From positions 1,984,001 through 2,048,000 of the forward strand of contig NZ_CP039435.1 of NCBI RefSeq assembly GCF_005484585.1: a stretch of DNA of 64,000 bases, read 5' to 3'. The number at the start of each line of letters is the position of its first letter. The stretch's first letter is position 1. Under the pieces are notes generated by a model. That model was not told where the DNA came from. It ran no database searches and worked only from the letters and a program-made list of their open reading frames with translations. A program made the translations under genes and the position numbers. Below are positions 27,011-35,945 of this stretch, in pieces. This stretch comes from Brevundimonas sp. SGAir0440 (lineage in GTDB: Bacteria; Pseudomonadota; Alphaproteobacteria; Caulobacterales; Caulobacteraceae).

Positions 27011-27922
27011 ATGGCGCCCGTCCTTTCCAAAACTCCCGAAACCCTCGTGACCTCCGGCTGGTCCGACTATGCCCTGCTGGATAGCGGCGAAGGCAAGAAG
27101 CTGGAACGCTATGGCCGCTACACCGTCGTCCGACCCGAGCCGCAGTGTTTCTGGTCGCCCCGCGATCCAAAAGCCTTCGAAAACGCGACGGCGACGTTCG
27201 ATCCGCAGCAGGAGGAGGAAGACAGCGGTCGCTGGCGGTTCGACAAGCACGGCCCCATCGACGCCTTCCCTTTGAAATGGCGCGATGTGAAATTCACCGG
27301 CCGTTTCACCCCGTTCCGCCACCTCGCCTTCTTCCCTGAACAGGCGGCCAACTGGGAATGGCTGGACGGGCGGGTGCGGGACTTCACAGGTTCGTCCGGC
27401 CGTGCGCCGAAGATCCTGAACCTGTTCGGCTATACCGGCGTCGCCAGTCTGGCCGCGGCCGCCGCAGGCGCAGAGGTTACCCACGTCGACGCCTCCAAGA
27501 AGTCGGTCGCCTACGCGCGCGAGAACGCCGAACAGTCGGGGCTGGCCCAGCACCCGATCCGGTGGATCGTCGAGGACGCTCGCAAATACGTCGCCCGCGA
27601 AGTTCGTCGCGGATCGAAATACGACGGGATCATCCTGGATCCCCCCAAATACGGGCGCGGCCCCACGGGGGAAGTCTGGCGCCTGTTCGAGGACATGCCG
27701 GGTCTGCTCAAGGACTGCGCCGCCCTGCTGGCAGACGATGCCGACTTCCTGCTGCTGAACGCCTATGCGGCCCGTGTGTCCGGCCTGTCCCTGGCGCATC
27801 TGATGGTCGAAGCGACCCAGGATCGCGGCGGCCGCATCGACTGGGGCGAACTGGCCCTGTCCGAAGACGGCCCGAACGCCCGCGCCATCGGCCTGTCCTT
27901 CTTCGCGCGGTGGAGCCGATGA
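27011..27922 (+). CDS. Class I SAM-dependent rRNA methyltransferase (RlmI/RlmK-like)
   Basis: A 303-residue predicted RNA methyltransferase. The SAM-binding motif I is ILNLFGYTGVASLAAAAAGA, followed by VTHVDASKKSVAYARENAEQSGL and the catalytic-type ILDPPKYGRGP (PPK/Y as in RlmI-like enzymes). The N-terminal PUA domain of RlmI is absent; residues 1 to about 120 instead form a beta-rich region with FKLKWRDVKF-like character (DAFPLKWRDVKFTGRF). The stop overlaps the next RNA methyltransferase gene by four bases, so they are probably expressed together. The target nucleotide is unknown. Confidence 0.85.
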   Translation: MAPVLSKTPETLVTSGWSDYALLDSGEGKKLERYGRYTVVRPEPQCFWSPRDPKAFENATATFDPQQEEEDSGRWRFDKHGPIDAFPLKWRDVKFTGRFTPFRHLAFFPEQAANWEWLDGRVRDFTGSSGRAPKILNLFGYTGVASLAAAAAGAEVTHVDASKKSVAYARENAEQSGLAQHPIRWIVEDARKYVAREVRRGSKYDGIILDPPKYGRGPTGEVWRLFEDMPGLLKDCAALLADDADFLLLNAYAARVSGLSLAHLMVEATQDRGGRIDWGELALSEDGPNARAIGLSFFARWSR

Positions 27923-28728
27923 GCGCCCGAGACGAATATCGCGTCATCACCTCCTTGACCAACGACACGGTCAAGGGCGTCCGCGCCCTGCATATGCGTA
28001 AGGAACGCGACCTGACGGGGACCTTCCTGGCCGAGGGCCTGAAGTTCATCGGCGAGGCGCTGGACCAGGGGCGCGCGCCCCGCATGCTACTGGTCGGTGA
28101 GGACGCCCGGCCTCATCCGCTGCTTGACCGCGCCAAGGCGGCCACGCTCAAGGCCGGCGGCGAAGTCATCGTCGTCACCCACGCCATCCTCGAGAAGATT
28201 AGCCGCCGCGACAATCCACAGACCGTGCTCGGCGTGTTCGAACAGGCCTATGCGCCTCTCGACAGCCTGAACCCCGCCTCGGCGCCCTGCTGGGTCGCGC
28301 TGGAGCAGGTGCGCGATCCCGGCAATCTGGGCACCATCATCCGCACGGCGGACGCGGCCGGTTGCGGCGGGGTCATCCTGATCGGCGATTGCGTCGATCC
28401 CTATTCTGTCGAGGCCGTGCGCGCGACCATGGGCTCGGTCTTCGCCGTCTCGATCACCAAGGCGACGCCCGAGGCTTTCCTGATCTGGCGCAAGACCTGG
28501 CCCGGCAGCGTCGTCGGCACCCGACTGGACGCCAAGGTCAGTCACCGCTCGGCCGTCATGCAACGGCCGTCGCTGATCCTGATGGGCAATGAACAGGCGG
28601 GCCTGACCGACGGTCTGGCCGCCGCCTGCGACGTCAACGTCAAGATCCCGATGCGCGGCCGAGCCGACAGCCTGAACCTGGCCATCGCCACCGGCATCAT
28701 GGTCTATGCCGCGACGGAGGAAGCCTAG
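27919..28728 (+). CDS. TrmH/SpoU-family RNA 2'-O-methyltransferase
   Basis: A 269-residue SPOUT methyltransferase. The N-terminal substrate-binding domain (ITSLTNDTVKGVRALHMRKERD) resembles the L30e-like domain of RlmB/TsnR relatives. The catalytic trefoil-knot domain has VALEQVRDPGNLGTIIRTADAAG (motif 1), LILMGNEQAGL (motif 2) and IPMRGRADSLNLAIATGI (motif 3), all intact. The start overlaps the preceding methyltransferase (ATGA). Its TAG stop and the stop of the convergent MFS gene share the palindrome CTAG. The exact rRNA or tRNA target is not predictable here. Confidence 0.9.
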   Translation: MSARDEYRVITSLTNDTVKGVRALHMRKERDLTGTFLAEGLKFIGEALDQGRAPRMLLVGEDARPHPLLDRAKAATLKAGGEVIVVTHAILEKISRRDNPQTVLGVFEQAYAPLDSLNPASAPCWVALEQVRDPGNLGTIIRTADAAGCGGVILIGDCVDPYSVEAVRATMGSVFAVSITKATPEAFLIWRKTWPGSVVGTRLDAKVSHRSAVMQRPSLILMGNEQAGLTDGLAAACDVNVKIPMRGRADSLNLAIATGIMVYAATEEA

Positions 28729-30002
28729 AGCTTTTCCTCCGGCGCCACGCGGCTCATGCCCCACAGGGCGGCGATGGTGACCAAGGCCGAGATCGCCAGA
28801 TAGCCGCCGACGGCCCCCGGCCCGAACCGCTCGGCCAGCTTCAGCGCGATGTAGGGCGCAAGCGATGCGCCCAGGATGCCCGCCAGATTGAAGGCCATCG
28901 ACGCGCCGGTGTAGCGCACCGCTGTCGGGAACGGCCGCGCCATGGCCGCGCCGATGGGGCCATAGGTGCAGCCCATCAGGGCGAACCCCAGCGCAAAGAA
29001 GATCAGCAGGCCGCTGAGACCGCCCCCGAACAGCGGTGCGAACAGAAAGCCGAACAGGCCGATCCCGACCGAAGAGGCGATCAGCACCCTGACCTGCCCG
29101 TATCGATCCGCCAGCAAGGCTGTCACCGGTATGAAGGCGGCGAAGAACAGCACGCCGATCAACTGTATGGGCAGCACGTCGGCCCGCGCCAGGCCCATAC
29201 CTGTCGTCGCCCAGCCCAGGGCAAAGACGGTCATCAGATAGAACAGGGTGAAGGTCGTCACGCCGCTGAACGTCCCCAGCACCAGCGCCGCCTTGTGATG
29301 GGCGAACAGGGTCATGGCGGGCGCCTTCACGCGCTCGTCGCGGTCGACCGCCTTCTGGAATTCGGGCGTCTCGGTGATCTTCAGTCGCACCCACAGGCCG
29401 ACAAACACCAGCACGGCGCTGGCCAGGAACGGAATGCGCCAGCCCCAGCCCTCGAACGCGGTCTCGCTCATCGTCGAGGTCAGGACGATGAAGGATGTGG
29501 TGGACAGGATGAAGCCGACGGGCGCGCCCAGTTGGGGGAACATGCCGAACCAGGCCTTCTTTCCGGGCGGCGCATTCTCTGTCGCCAGCAACACCGCCCC
29601 GCCCCACTCGCCGCCCAGACCCAGCCCTTGACCGAACCGGCACAGGGCCAGCAGCAAGGGCGCCACTAGGCCGACCTGCTGGTGCGTCGGCAACAGACCG
29701 ATGGCGACCGTCGACAGACCCATCGTCATCAGGGCCGCGACCAGCGTCGCCTTGCGTCCCACCCGGTCCCCAAAATGCCCGAACGCCAGAGCGCCGATGG
29801 GCCGCGCGAAGAAGGCGATGGAGAAGGTGGCGAACGAGGACAGCAGCGCCGTCCCCGGATCTTCGCCGGGGAAGAACAGCGTCGGGAACACCAGGACGGC
29901 CGCCGTGGCGTAGATATAGAAGTCGAAGAACTCGATCGTCGTGCCGATCAGGCTGGCGAACAGCACGCGGCCGGTGGAGTTCTTCGGCAGGACGTCGGAC
30001 AT
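28725..30002 (-). CDS. MFS transporter, metabolite:H+ symporter type
   Basis: A 425-residue major facilitator with 12 predicted membrane segments. The N-terminal SLIGTTIEFFDFYIYATAAVLVFPTLFFP and the loop FGHFGDRVGRKATLV are characteristic of the MHS subgroup (ProP, KgtP, ShiA-like), which imports organic acids or osmolytes with protons. ATG 30002 is preceded by GAGAAGAAG, a good ribosome-binding site; a TTG at 30062 overlapping the hrpB stop would add 20 polar residues and is less likely. It lies 56 bases after hrpB on the same strand. Confidence 0.88.
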   Translation of the reverse strand: MSDVLPKNSTGRVLFASLIGTTIEFFDFYIYATAAVLVFPTLFFPGEDPGTALLSSFATFSIAFFARPIGALAFGHFGDRVGRKATLVAALMTMGLSTVAIGLLPTHQQVGLVAPLLLALCRFGQGLGLGGEWGGAVLLATENAPPGKKAWFGMFPQLGAPVGFILSTTSFIVLTSTMSETAFEGWGWRIPFLASAVLVFVGLWVRLKITETPEFQKAVDRDERVKAPAMTLFAHHKAALVLGTFSGVTTFTLFYLMTVFALGWATTGMGLARADVLPIQLIGVLFFAAFIPVTALLADRYGQVRVLIASSVGIGLFGFLFAPLFGGGLSGLLIFFALGFALMGCTYGPIGAAMARPFPTAVRYTGASMAFNLAGILGASLAPYIALKLAERFGPGAVGGYLAISALVTIAALWGMSRVAPEEKL

Positions 30003-30058
30003 CTTCTTCTCTCGGTTATCCCAGCGATGCCCGTTTCCTTCCCGCCGCGTCAAGGCGA

Positions 30059-32485
30059 TCAAGTCCCGCGCGGCTTGGCCCGGTTCGTCGCTTGCGCCTC
30101 AGCCGGGTTTTCCGGCCACGGATGACGGGGATAGCGGCCGCGCATTTCCGCACGCACCGCCGCCCATGAGCCGGACCAGAAGCGCGGCAGGTCCTTGGTG
30201 ACCTGCACCGGCCGTCGCGCCGGCGACAACAGCGCCAGGGTCAACGGCACGCCGCCGACAGTCGGATGCGTCGTGACGCCGAACAACTCCTGCACCCGAA
30301 TATCCACGCGCGGCCCGCCCTCGGCGGCATAATCGATAGCCGCCGAGCCCAGCGGCGTGACCAGACGCGGGGGCGCCAGCTCGTCCAGCCGCCGCTGTAG
30401 GTCCCAAGGGATCAGTCCACGCAAAGCCTCGGCCAGATTACCGTCAGCTATCCCCTCCAGCGACTTCGCCCCTTCCAGCAGAGGCCACAGCCAGTCCTGA
30501 CGCGCCGCCAGCAGGGCGTCGTCCGACACATCGGGCCAGGCTGGGTCGCGCGCGTTCAGGAAGGCCAGACGTGCACGCAGTCCCGACGCCTGCTCGCCCC
30601 ATTTCAGCGCGCCCAGCCCATCCGCCTCGATCTCAGCCCGAAGGGCGGCGGTCAAGGTCTCCGCATCCGGCGCGCCGACGACCTTCTCGTCCAGCACGAT
30701 GGCCCCGATGCGCCGCGAGCGCCGGATCACCGACCGCCCCGACGGTTCGCGCACCAGCCGGTCCTCCGTCGAGATCAGACGCGCCAGATCGCTTTCGATC
30801 CGGTCCGCCTCCAGCGCCGCCGCCAGTCGCACCCGGTCGCGCGTGTCGCCGCCGCCGAGTTCGGCGATCGCCAACCAAGGCTCACGCGCCAGATGGTCGG
30901 TCGCCTCCAGCGCAGCCCCTCGCCCGCTAGCCAGAAGGTATTCACCCGTCTTGCCCCGCGCCTTTGCGATCCGCTCGGGAAAGGCCTCGGCCAGCAGCAG
31001 TCCAGGATCGATCGTCCGCCCCGATCCGCCGCCCGCCGCGCGCGCCCAGCGCTCCGCCAGCTTGATCGAATCGCGCGCTCTCTGCGTCCGATCGCGCTCC
31101 AGTCCGATCAGGCGATCCGCCAGATCGACGCTCGACCCGCCCAGACCCGGCTCGCTCAACACCGCCGCGATCCGTGCCCCCGTCATCGCATCGCCGGCGT
31201 CGGACGCCACGGCGACCATATGCGCCAGCCGCGGAGACAGCGGGATCTTCGTCAGGCGCAGCCCGTGTTTCGATAGTCCGCCATCGGCATCCAGCGCCCC
31301 CAAATGTGTCAGCACCTTGCGCGCCTCGGCCAGGGCGCCGGCCGGCGGCGGGTCCAGCAAGGCCAGCCCCTCGACCGAACGTGCGCCCCACCGGGCTAGG
31401 TCCAGGGCCAGTCCGGTCAGGTCCGCCTCCTGGATTTCCGGCCGCTGATGCGGGACCAGCCCGCGCGTCTGTTCCTCGTCCCACAAGCGGTAGCAGACGC
31501 CCGGCTCGGTGCGCCCGGCCCGGCCGCGCCTCTGTTCTGCGGAGGATCGGCTGACCTTGACCGTCGCCAACCGGGTCAGGCCGCTGGAGGGTTCGAACCG
31601 CGGCACGCGCGACAGGCCGCCGTCGATCACCACCCGCACGCCTTCGATGGTCAGGCTGGTTTCCGCAACCGAGGTCGCCAGCACCACCTTGCGCCGCCCC
31701 ACAGCCGCCGGTTCGATGGCTCGGTCCTGTTCGGCTCGGTCCAGCCCGCCGTACAGGGGCACGACATCGACGTTCGGCAGTCTCAGCCGCTCGTTCACCA
31801 GCCTGGCCACCCGATGGATTTCGCCCTGCCCCGGCAGGAAGACCAGCACCGACCCCGTCTCCTCGCCCAAGGCGGTCAGACAGGCCCGCGCCACAGCCTC
31901 TTCGAACCGTTCGGATGGGTTGCGGCCCAAGTACCGGGTCTCGACCGGCCAGGCCCGTCCTTCGGCCTCGATCATTGGCGCGCCGTCGAGCAGGCGCGAG
32001 ACCCCGACCACGTCCAGCGTCGCCGACATGACCAGCAGCCGCAGATCCTCACGCAGCAGCTTTTGCGTGTCTCTCGCCAACGCCAGCCCGAGATCGGCGT
32101 CCAGGCTGCGTTCGTGGAACTCGTCGAACAGGACCGCACCGACGCCCTCCAGACCCGGATCGTCCAGAATCATGCGCGTGAAGACGCCCTCGGTGACGAC
32201 CTCGATCCGCGTGTTCGGCCCGATGCGGCTTTGCAGTCGGGTGCGATAGCCCACCGTCCCGCCCGGGTGCTCGCCCAGGGTCGCAGCCATCCGATCGGCC
32301 GCCGCCCGTGCGGCCAGGCGTCGCGGCTCCAACACCAGCACCTTACCGTCCAGCCAGGGCTGATCCAGCAGGGCCAGCGGCACGACCGTCGTCTTGCCCG
32401 CCCCCGGCGGCGCCGCCAGCACGGCCGTATTGCCCACGCTCAGGGCGGCTTTCAGCGGTTCCAGAACGGCGTGGATGGGCAGCAT
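30059..32485 (-). CDS. hrpB: ATP-dependent RNA helicase HrpB
   Basis: HrpB is a DEAH/RHA-type helicase found in many proteobacteria with no fixed role. The 808 residues begin with PIHAVLEPLKAAL, then Walker A APPGAGKTT (25-33), the Walker B variant DEFH (121-124), ATSVAETSLTIEGVRVVIDGG and SSAEQRRGRAGRTEPG (motif VI). The HA2/OB region and the HrpB-specific C-terminal domain ending near PRHPWPENPAEAQATNR are complete. It is divergent from the amino-acid permease gene. Confidence 0.95.
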   Translation of the reverse strand: MLPIHAVLEPLKAALSVGNTAVLAAPPGAGKTTVVPLALLDQPWLDGKVLVLEPRRLAARAAADRMAATLGEHPGGTVGYRTRLQSRIGPNTRIEVVTEGVFTRMILDDPGLEGVGAVLFDEFHERSLDADLGLALARDTQKLLREDLRLLVMSATLDVVGVSRLLDGAPMIEAEGRAWPVETRYLGRNPSERFEEAVARACLTALGEETGSVLVFLPGQGEIHRVARLVNERLRLPNVDVVPLYGGLDRAEQDRAIEPAAVGRRKVVLATSVAETSLTIEGVRVVIDGGLSRVPRFEPSSGLTRLATVKVSRSSAEQRRGRAGRTEPGVCYRLWDEEQTRGLVPHQRPEIQEADLTGLALDLARWGARSVEGLALLDPPPAGALAEARKVLTHLGALDADGGLSKHGLRLTKIPLSPRLAHMVAVASDAGDAMTGARIAAVLSEPGLGGSSVDLADRLIGLERDRTQRARDSIKLAERWARAAGGGSGRTIDPGLLLAEAFPERIAKARGKTGEYLLASGRGAALEATDHLAREPWLAIAELGGGDTRDRVRLAAALEADRIESDLARLISTEDRLVREPSGRSVIRRSRRIGAIVLDEKVVGAPDAETLTAALRAEIEADGLGALKWGEQASGLRARLAFLNARDPAWPDVSDDALLAARQDWLWPLLEGAKSLEGIADGNLAEALRGLIPWDLQRRLDELAPPRLVTPLGSAAIDYAAEGGPRVDIRVQELFGVTTHPTVGGVPLTLALLSPARRPVQVTKDLPRFWSGSWAAVRAEMRGRYPRHPWPENPAEAQATNRAKPRGT

Positions 32486-32630
32486 GCGTCGCCTCTAGCC
32501 TGCCAGCGGGCGATCACGAAAGCGTCGTCGCACCTTAACCACCCCGTCATGCGCGTTGCGCGCCGCCTCATCCGTCGCTAGCGTCCGCCCCAAGCAGCCG
32601 AGGGGCTGCATCAAAACGTGGGGGTATTTT

Positions 32631-34205
32631 ATGTGGCGCGTTAAGTCGCTCGACGCGATCCTTGCCACGGCCGAGAAGAAGTCGCTTCATCGGTCGCTTG
32701 GTCCTGTTCAACTGACGCTGCTGGGGATCGGGGCCATCATCGGCACCGGCATCTTCGTCCTGACCGCCTCGGCCGCCCAAAAGGCCGGACCGGGCATGAT
32801 GATCAGCTTCGTCATCGCCGGCGCGGTCTGCGCAGTCGCGGCGCTCTGCTACTCCGAACTGGCGTCGATGGCTCCGGTTTCGGGCTCGGCCTACACCTAT
32901 ACCTACGCCGTGATGGGCGAATTGCTGGCCTGGACGGTCGGCTGGGCGCTGATCCTGGAATACGCCGTGGCGGCCTCGGCCGTGTCGGTCGGTTGGTCGG
33001 GCTATGTGCTCGGGCTGATAGAACAGGGGCTCGGATTCGACTTCCCCGACCTCCTATCCGCCGGGCCGACCTGGTCGATGAACGGCTTCATCCCCACGCC
33101 TGACTTCTCGGCCGGGATCGTCAACATCCCCGCCATCGTCGTGGCCCTGCTTGTGACGGCTCTGCTGATGGTCGGCACGACGGAATCGGCCCGGGTCAAC
33201 GCGATGCTGGTCGCGATCAAGGTCATCGCCCTGACGGTCTTCATCGTCATCACCCTGCCCGTCATCAAGTCCGCCAACCTGTCGCCGTTCGCCCCCAATG
33301 GCCTGTTCGGCCAATATTCGGGCATGGGCATCGTCGGCGCCGCAGCCTCGATCTTCTTCGCCTATGTCGGCTTTGACGCCGTTTCGACGGCGGCCGAGGA
33401 AACCAAGAATCCGCAGCGCAACGTGCCCATCGGCCTCATTGGTTCGCTGGCCATCTGCACGATCTTCTATCTGCTGGTTGCGCTCGGCGCCGCCGGCGCT
33501 ATCGGCGCTCAGCCGGTTCTGGGCGCCGCCGGTGAAGCGGTACAGCCGGGCTCGCCCGCCTTCGTGGCCGCCTGCGCTCTGCCCGCCAACGCAGAAATGC
33601 TGGTCTGCTCTAACGAGGCCCTGGCCCACGTTCTGCGCGTCGTCGGTCACCCCCAGATCGGCAACGCCCTGGGCACCGCCGCCCTCCTGGCCCTGCCCTC
33701 GGTCATCCTGATGATGATCTTTGGTCAGACCCGCATCTTCTTCGTGATGGCGCGCGACGGCCTGCTGCCCGAAGGCCTGACCAAGATCCACCCCAAGTGG
33801 AAGACGCCCTATATCGTGACCGCCGCCACCGGCATCGCGGTCGCCATCGCCGGCGCCCTGTTCCCGGTCGGTCAGCTGGCCGACATCTCGAACTCGGGAA
33901 CCCTGTTCGCCTTCTTCATGGTGTCGATCGCGGTGCTGGTGCTGCGGGTCAAGGATCCGAACCGTCGCCGTCCGTTCCGCACGCCGCTGATCTGGGTGTT
34001 CGCGCCCCTGTCGGCGTTCGGCTGCGCCTTCCTGTTCTGGAACCTGCCGCACGACGCCAAGATGGTGTTGCCGATCTGGGGCGGGATCGGCCTGCTGATC
34101 TACTTCGCCTACGGCTACCGCAAGAGCCACCTGGGTCGCGGTGTGGTCGAGGTTCACGAAACGGATGGTGACGTTCCGCCGCCGCCCGTGCCGCCGATCC
34201 GCTAA
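32631..34205 (+). CDS. Cationic amino-acid-type APC permease
   Basis: A 524-residue amino acid-polyamine-organocation permease with 12 or more membrane segments. LGIGAIIGTGIFVLTASAA is the classic unwound TM1 glycine motif; FFAYVGFDAVSTAAEETKNPQRNVP is the TM6 and following loop of the CAT/YhdG subfamily. ATG 32631 follows GGGGG with a 6-base spacer. A small hairpin, GCAGCC/GGCTGC at 32594-32609, lies in the leader, and TTGCGC/TAGCGT with a 17-base spacer upstream may be the promoter. Transcription probably ends at the hairpin at 34292. Substrate specificity is unknown. Confidence 0.88.
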   Translation: MWRVKSLDAILATAEKKSLHRSLGPVQLTLLGIGAIIGTGIFVLTASAAQKAGPGMMISFVIAGAVCAVAALCYSELASMAPVSGSAYTYTYAVMGELLAWTVGWALILEYAVAASAVSVGWSGYVLGLIEQGLGFDFPDLLSAGPTWSMNGFIPTPDFSAGIVNIPAIVVALLVTALLMVGTTESARVNAMLVAIKVIALTVFIVITLPVIKSANLSPFAPNGLFGQYSGMGIVGAAASIFFAYVGFDAVSTAAEETKNPQRNVPIGLIGSLAICTIFYLLVALGAAGAIGAQPVLGAAGEAVQPGSPAFVAACALPANAEMLVCSNEALAHVLRVVGHPQIGNALGTAALLALPSVILMMIFGQTRIFFVMARDGLLPEGLTKIHPKWKTPYIVTAATGIAVAIAGALFPVGQLADISNSGTLFAFFMVSIAVLVLRVKDPNRRRPFRTPLIWVFAPLSAFGCAFLFWNLPHDAKMVLPIWGGIGLLIYFAYGYRKSHLGRGVVEVHETDGDVPPPPVPPIR

Positions 34206-34291
34206 GACCAAACCGGGCCTGTCGCACCAATCGCGGCAGGCCCAGCTATCGGCCTCAAATAACCCGCAAGGGCGATAGGCCAGGAATAGAG

Positions 34292-34322
34292 AAAGGCCCC
34301 GGAGCGATCCGGGGCCTTTTTT
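34292..34322. terminator. Bidirectional intrinsic terminator between the permease and tRNA-Leu
   Basis: AAAGGCCCCGG and CCGGGGCCTTT form an 11-bp stem with loop AGCGAT, followed by six T residues on the plus strand and TTT on the minus strand. It ends transcripts of the permease from the left and of tRNA-Leu from the right, whose CCA lies only five bases away. Confidence 0.88.
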
Positions 34323-34326
34323 GTCT

Positions 34327-34411
34327 TGGTGCGGATGAGAGGACTCGAACCTCCACGCCTCTCGGCGCTGGAACCTAAATCCAGTGCGTCTACCAGTTCC
34401 GCCACATCCGC
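34327..34411 (-). tRNA. tRNA-Leu (anticodon UAG)
   Basis: The minus strand folds into a class II tRNA of 85 bases: acceptor stem GCGGATG/CATCCGC, D-arm with ACTGGTAGACGC, anticodon stem CTGGA/TCCAG around loop TTTAGGT, a long variable arm (CGCCGAGAGGCG), T-loop TTCGAGT and an encoded CCA. The anticodon TAG and the long variable arm identify leucine. A weak promoter candidate (TTGCCC, 16 bases, CTAGAC) is on the minus strand at 34456-34429. Confidence 0.97.
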
Positions 34412-34460
34412 ATCGGGTAGGCCGTCGCGTCTAGAGGGTGACGTCGCTCAGGGCAAGGCC

Positions 34461-34823
34461 TCAGCGACGCCCGGCGACCAGTTCGTTGCGGATGGAGCGT
34501 CCCAAGGGATCGCGGGCGCGCCAGCTGTCGCCGACATCCGCCTCGACCATCCGGCTGCAGAAGCGTGGCAGGATCTGGCGCGGGCTGAAGCCGGACAGAC
34601 AGATCTTGTCCCCCTCGGCCGACCAGCGTGCCGCCACACGTCGCCCGTCGGAAAACTGCGAGGTGTAGCGCCCATCCGGCTCGAAATAGTGCCGGACCCA
34701 CTGGCCGTTCGGATAATGGGACACGATCGTATTGCCGAACGCCTTGGACATGTCGGCTGAGGCGGGCGAGGCCGCCAGCACGCCCACGATCGCCAAACCG
34801 CAGATCACCGAAACCTGCTTCAC
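34461..34823 (-). CDS. Small secreted protein of unknown function
   Basis: A 120-residue protein I do not recognise. It has a good signal peptide, MKQVSVICGLAIVGVLAASPASA, with cleavage near residue 23. The mature part of about 97 residues contains SHYPNGQWVRHYFEPDGRYTSQF, two cysteines (CLSGF and FCSRM) that could form a disulfide, and ARDPLGRSIRNELVAGRR at the end. The repeating aromatic and glycine-turn pattern suggests a small beta-sheet domain. Codon use matches the neighbours, so there is no sign of recent transfer. It stands alone between tRNA-Leu and dps. Confidence 0.72.
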   Translation of the reverse strand: MKQVSVICGLAIVGVLAASPASADMSKAFGNTIVSHYPNGQWVRHYFEPDGRYTSQFSDGRRVAARWSAEGDKICLSGFSPRQILPRFCSRMVEADVGDSWRARDPLGRSIRNELVAGRR

Positions 34824-34892
34824 ACGCCCCTCCTGCGCTGTCCGTAAATCGACTATCGACGATACATAAGACGGCGCAAGGGATGCGGTTCC

Positions 34893-35411
34893 TCAGCCGT
34901 TGCCGCGACGACCCGATTCGAACAGGAACCAGACGCGCTTCTCGCTCTCGTCGATCCAGTTCTCGAGCAAGCTGGCGGTCGCGACGTCGTTATGCTCGTC
35001 GCAAAGGTCATGCACCTCGCGCATCCGGCCGATCAGTTCACCGTTGTCGTCGCGAAGCTCGGCCAGCATATCCAGCGGGTCGACATAGTCGGCGTCATTG
35101 TCGGCGATGCGTGATTCCTTGGCGATCTGACCGATGGAGCGAAGCGTGGTCCCGCCGATCTTGCGCGCCCGCTCGGCCATGGGATCGGTCATGGCCAGGA
35201 TTTCCGCCGACTGCTCGTCCAGCATCAGATGGTAGTCCCGGAAATGCGGACCCGAGACGTGCCAGTGGAAATTCTTCGTCTTGATGTAGAGAGCGAACGT
35301 ATCGGCGAGAAGGCCGGTCAGAGCGGCGGAAATGCTCTGGGTCGCCTCCTCCGACAGGCTCGTCGGCGTCTTCAGGGGCGCCAGGCGTTTCTCTTTAGCG
35401 GTGGCCATCAT
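34893..35411 (-). CDS. dps: Dps/ferritin-like DNA-protection protein
   Basis: Dps forms a 12-subunit shell that oxidises and stores iron with peroxide and can bind DNA. The 172-residue protein shows the inter-subunit ferroxidase site: KTKNFHWHVSGPHFRDYHLMLDEQ supplies the His pair and the Asp and Glu ligands. The lysine-rich N-terminus (ATAKEKRLAPLK) is a possible DNA-binding tail. AGGAG precedes the start on the minus strand. The product is cytoplasmic, probably under oxidative-stress or stationary-phase control, though no OxyR or IscR site can be identified by eye. Confidence 0.93.
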   Translation of the reverse strand: MMATAKEKRLAPLKTPTSLSEEATQSISAALTGLLADTFALYIKTKNFHWHVSGPHFRDYHLMLDEQSAEILAMTDPMAERARKIGGTTLRSIGQIAKESRIADNDADYVDPLDMLAELRDDNGELIGRMREVHDLCDEHNDVATASLLENWIDESEKRVWFLFESGRRGNG

Positions 35412-35533
35412 CGTTCTCCTCAGCAGCAGTCTGCGGTCAAGCTAGGTCGCCGGGCATCCGAACGGAAGCCCTGGTGCAGAGGATAATGCTGAAGCTAGGA
35501 AGTGGTTCGGCTGGGCCGACCTTTGTCGGCGGA

Positions 35534-35607
35534 TGGCTGGGGAACTAGGACTCGAACCTAGAATGACGGTACCAAAAACCGTAGTGTTACCATTACACCA
35601 TTCCCCA
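35534..35607 (-). tRNA. tRNA-Gln (anticodon UUG)
   Basis: The minus strand forms a complete 74-base cloverleaf including CCA: acceptor TGGGGAA/TTCCCCA, discriminator G, D-arm TGGTGTAATGGTAACAC, anticodon stem ACGGT/ACCGT with loop TTTTGGT, and T-arm with TTCGAGT. The U1-A72 acceptor pair and UUG anticodon are typical of glutamine tRNA. Confidence 0.97.
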
Positions 35608-35650
35608 GCAGGACCGGCGTTTCCGAAGCACTCTGTGCGGCGGAGGCGGT

Positions 35651-35679
35651 CAGATACGCCAAGCCGTTTTGGGATGCAA
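35651..35679 (-). promoter_or_regulatory. Putative promoter of tRNA-Gln
   Basis: On the minus strand TTGCAT (35679-35674) and TATCTG (35656-35651) are 17 bases apart, placing the start about 37 bases before the tRNA. The -10 element is a poor match, so the assignment is tentative. Confidence 0.3.
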
Positions 35680-35733
35680 CACCCTCTTTCAGGACTATTT
35701 TCGCTTACCGTGAAGATGGGTCGAAATGGGCGC

Positions 35734-35762
35734 TTGCGGCCTATCGAACCCATGGCTATAAG
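35734..35762 (+). promoter_or_regulatory. Putative promoter of tRNA-Pro
   Basis: TTGCGG at 35734-35739 and TATAAG at 35757-35762 are 17 bases apart. The extended -10, GCTATAAG, resembles the Caulobacter housekeeping consensus GCTANAWC. The predicted start lies about 40 bases before the tRNA. Confidence 0.5.
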
Positions 35763-35808
35763 CCGCGTCCTCACTTCGGGGCGACGCCGCCAGGCCAGCC
35801 CCTACGGT

Positions 35809-35885
35809 CGGAGTGTGGCTCAGCCTGGTAGAGCACTGCGTTCGGGACGCAGGGGTCGGAGGTTCGAATCCTCTCACTCCGACCA
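35809..35885 (+). tRNA. tRNA-Pro (anticodon CGG)
   Basis: A 77-base cloverleaf with encoded CCA: acceptor CGGAGTG/CACTCCG, D-arm GGCTCAGCCTGGTAGAGC, anticodon stem CTGCG/CGCAG with loop TTCGGGA, and T-arm GGAGG/CCTCT with loop TTCGAAT. The C1-G72 pair and CGG anticodon indicate proline. Confidence 0.97.
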
Positions 35886-35945
35886 TCTTCTCCTCAGAAT
35901 AGTCGACGATGCGACAGCGGGTCTTCGCCCGCCGCCAGAGCCGCG

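Noticed and set aside
34292..35885. The tRNA cluster considered as an integration site for a genomic island
   Set aside because: No integrase, no direct repeat of a tRNA 3' end and no change of codon use were seen. The genes nearby are conserved chromosomal types, although ilvC is divergent.
35695..35886. A short minus-strand frame with the peptide GVRGFEPPTPASRTQCSTRLSHTP
   Set aside because: It is the antisense of tRNA-Pro, a well-known false protein; the tRNA fold explains the conservation. Similar frames over tRNA-Gln and tRNA-Leu were rejected for the same reason.
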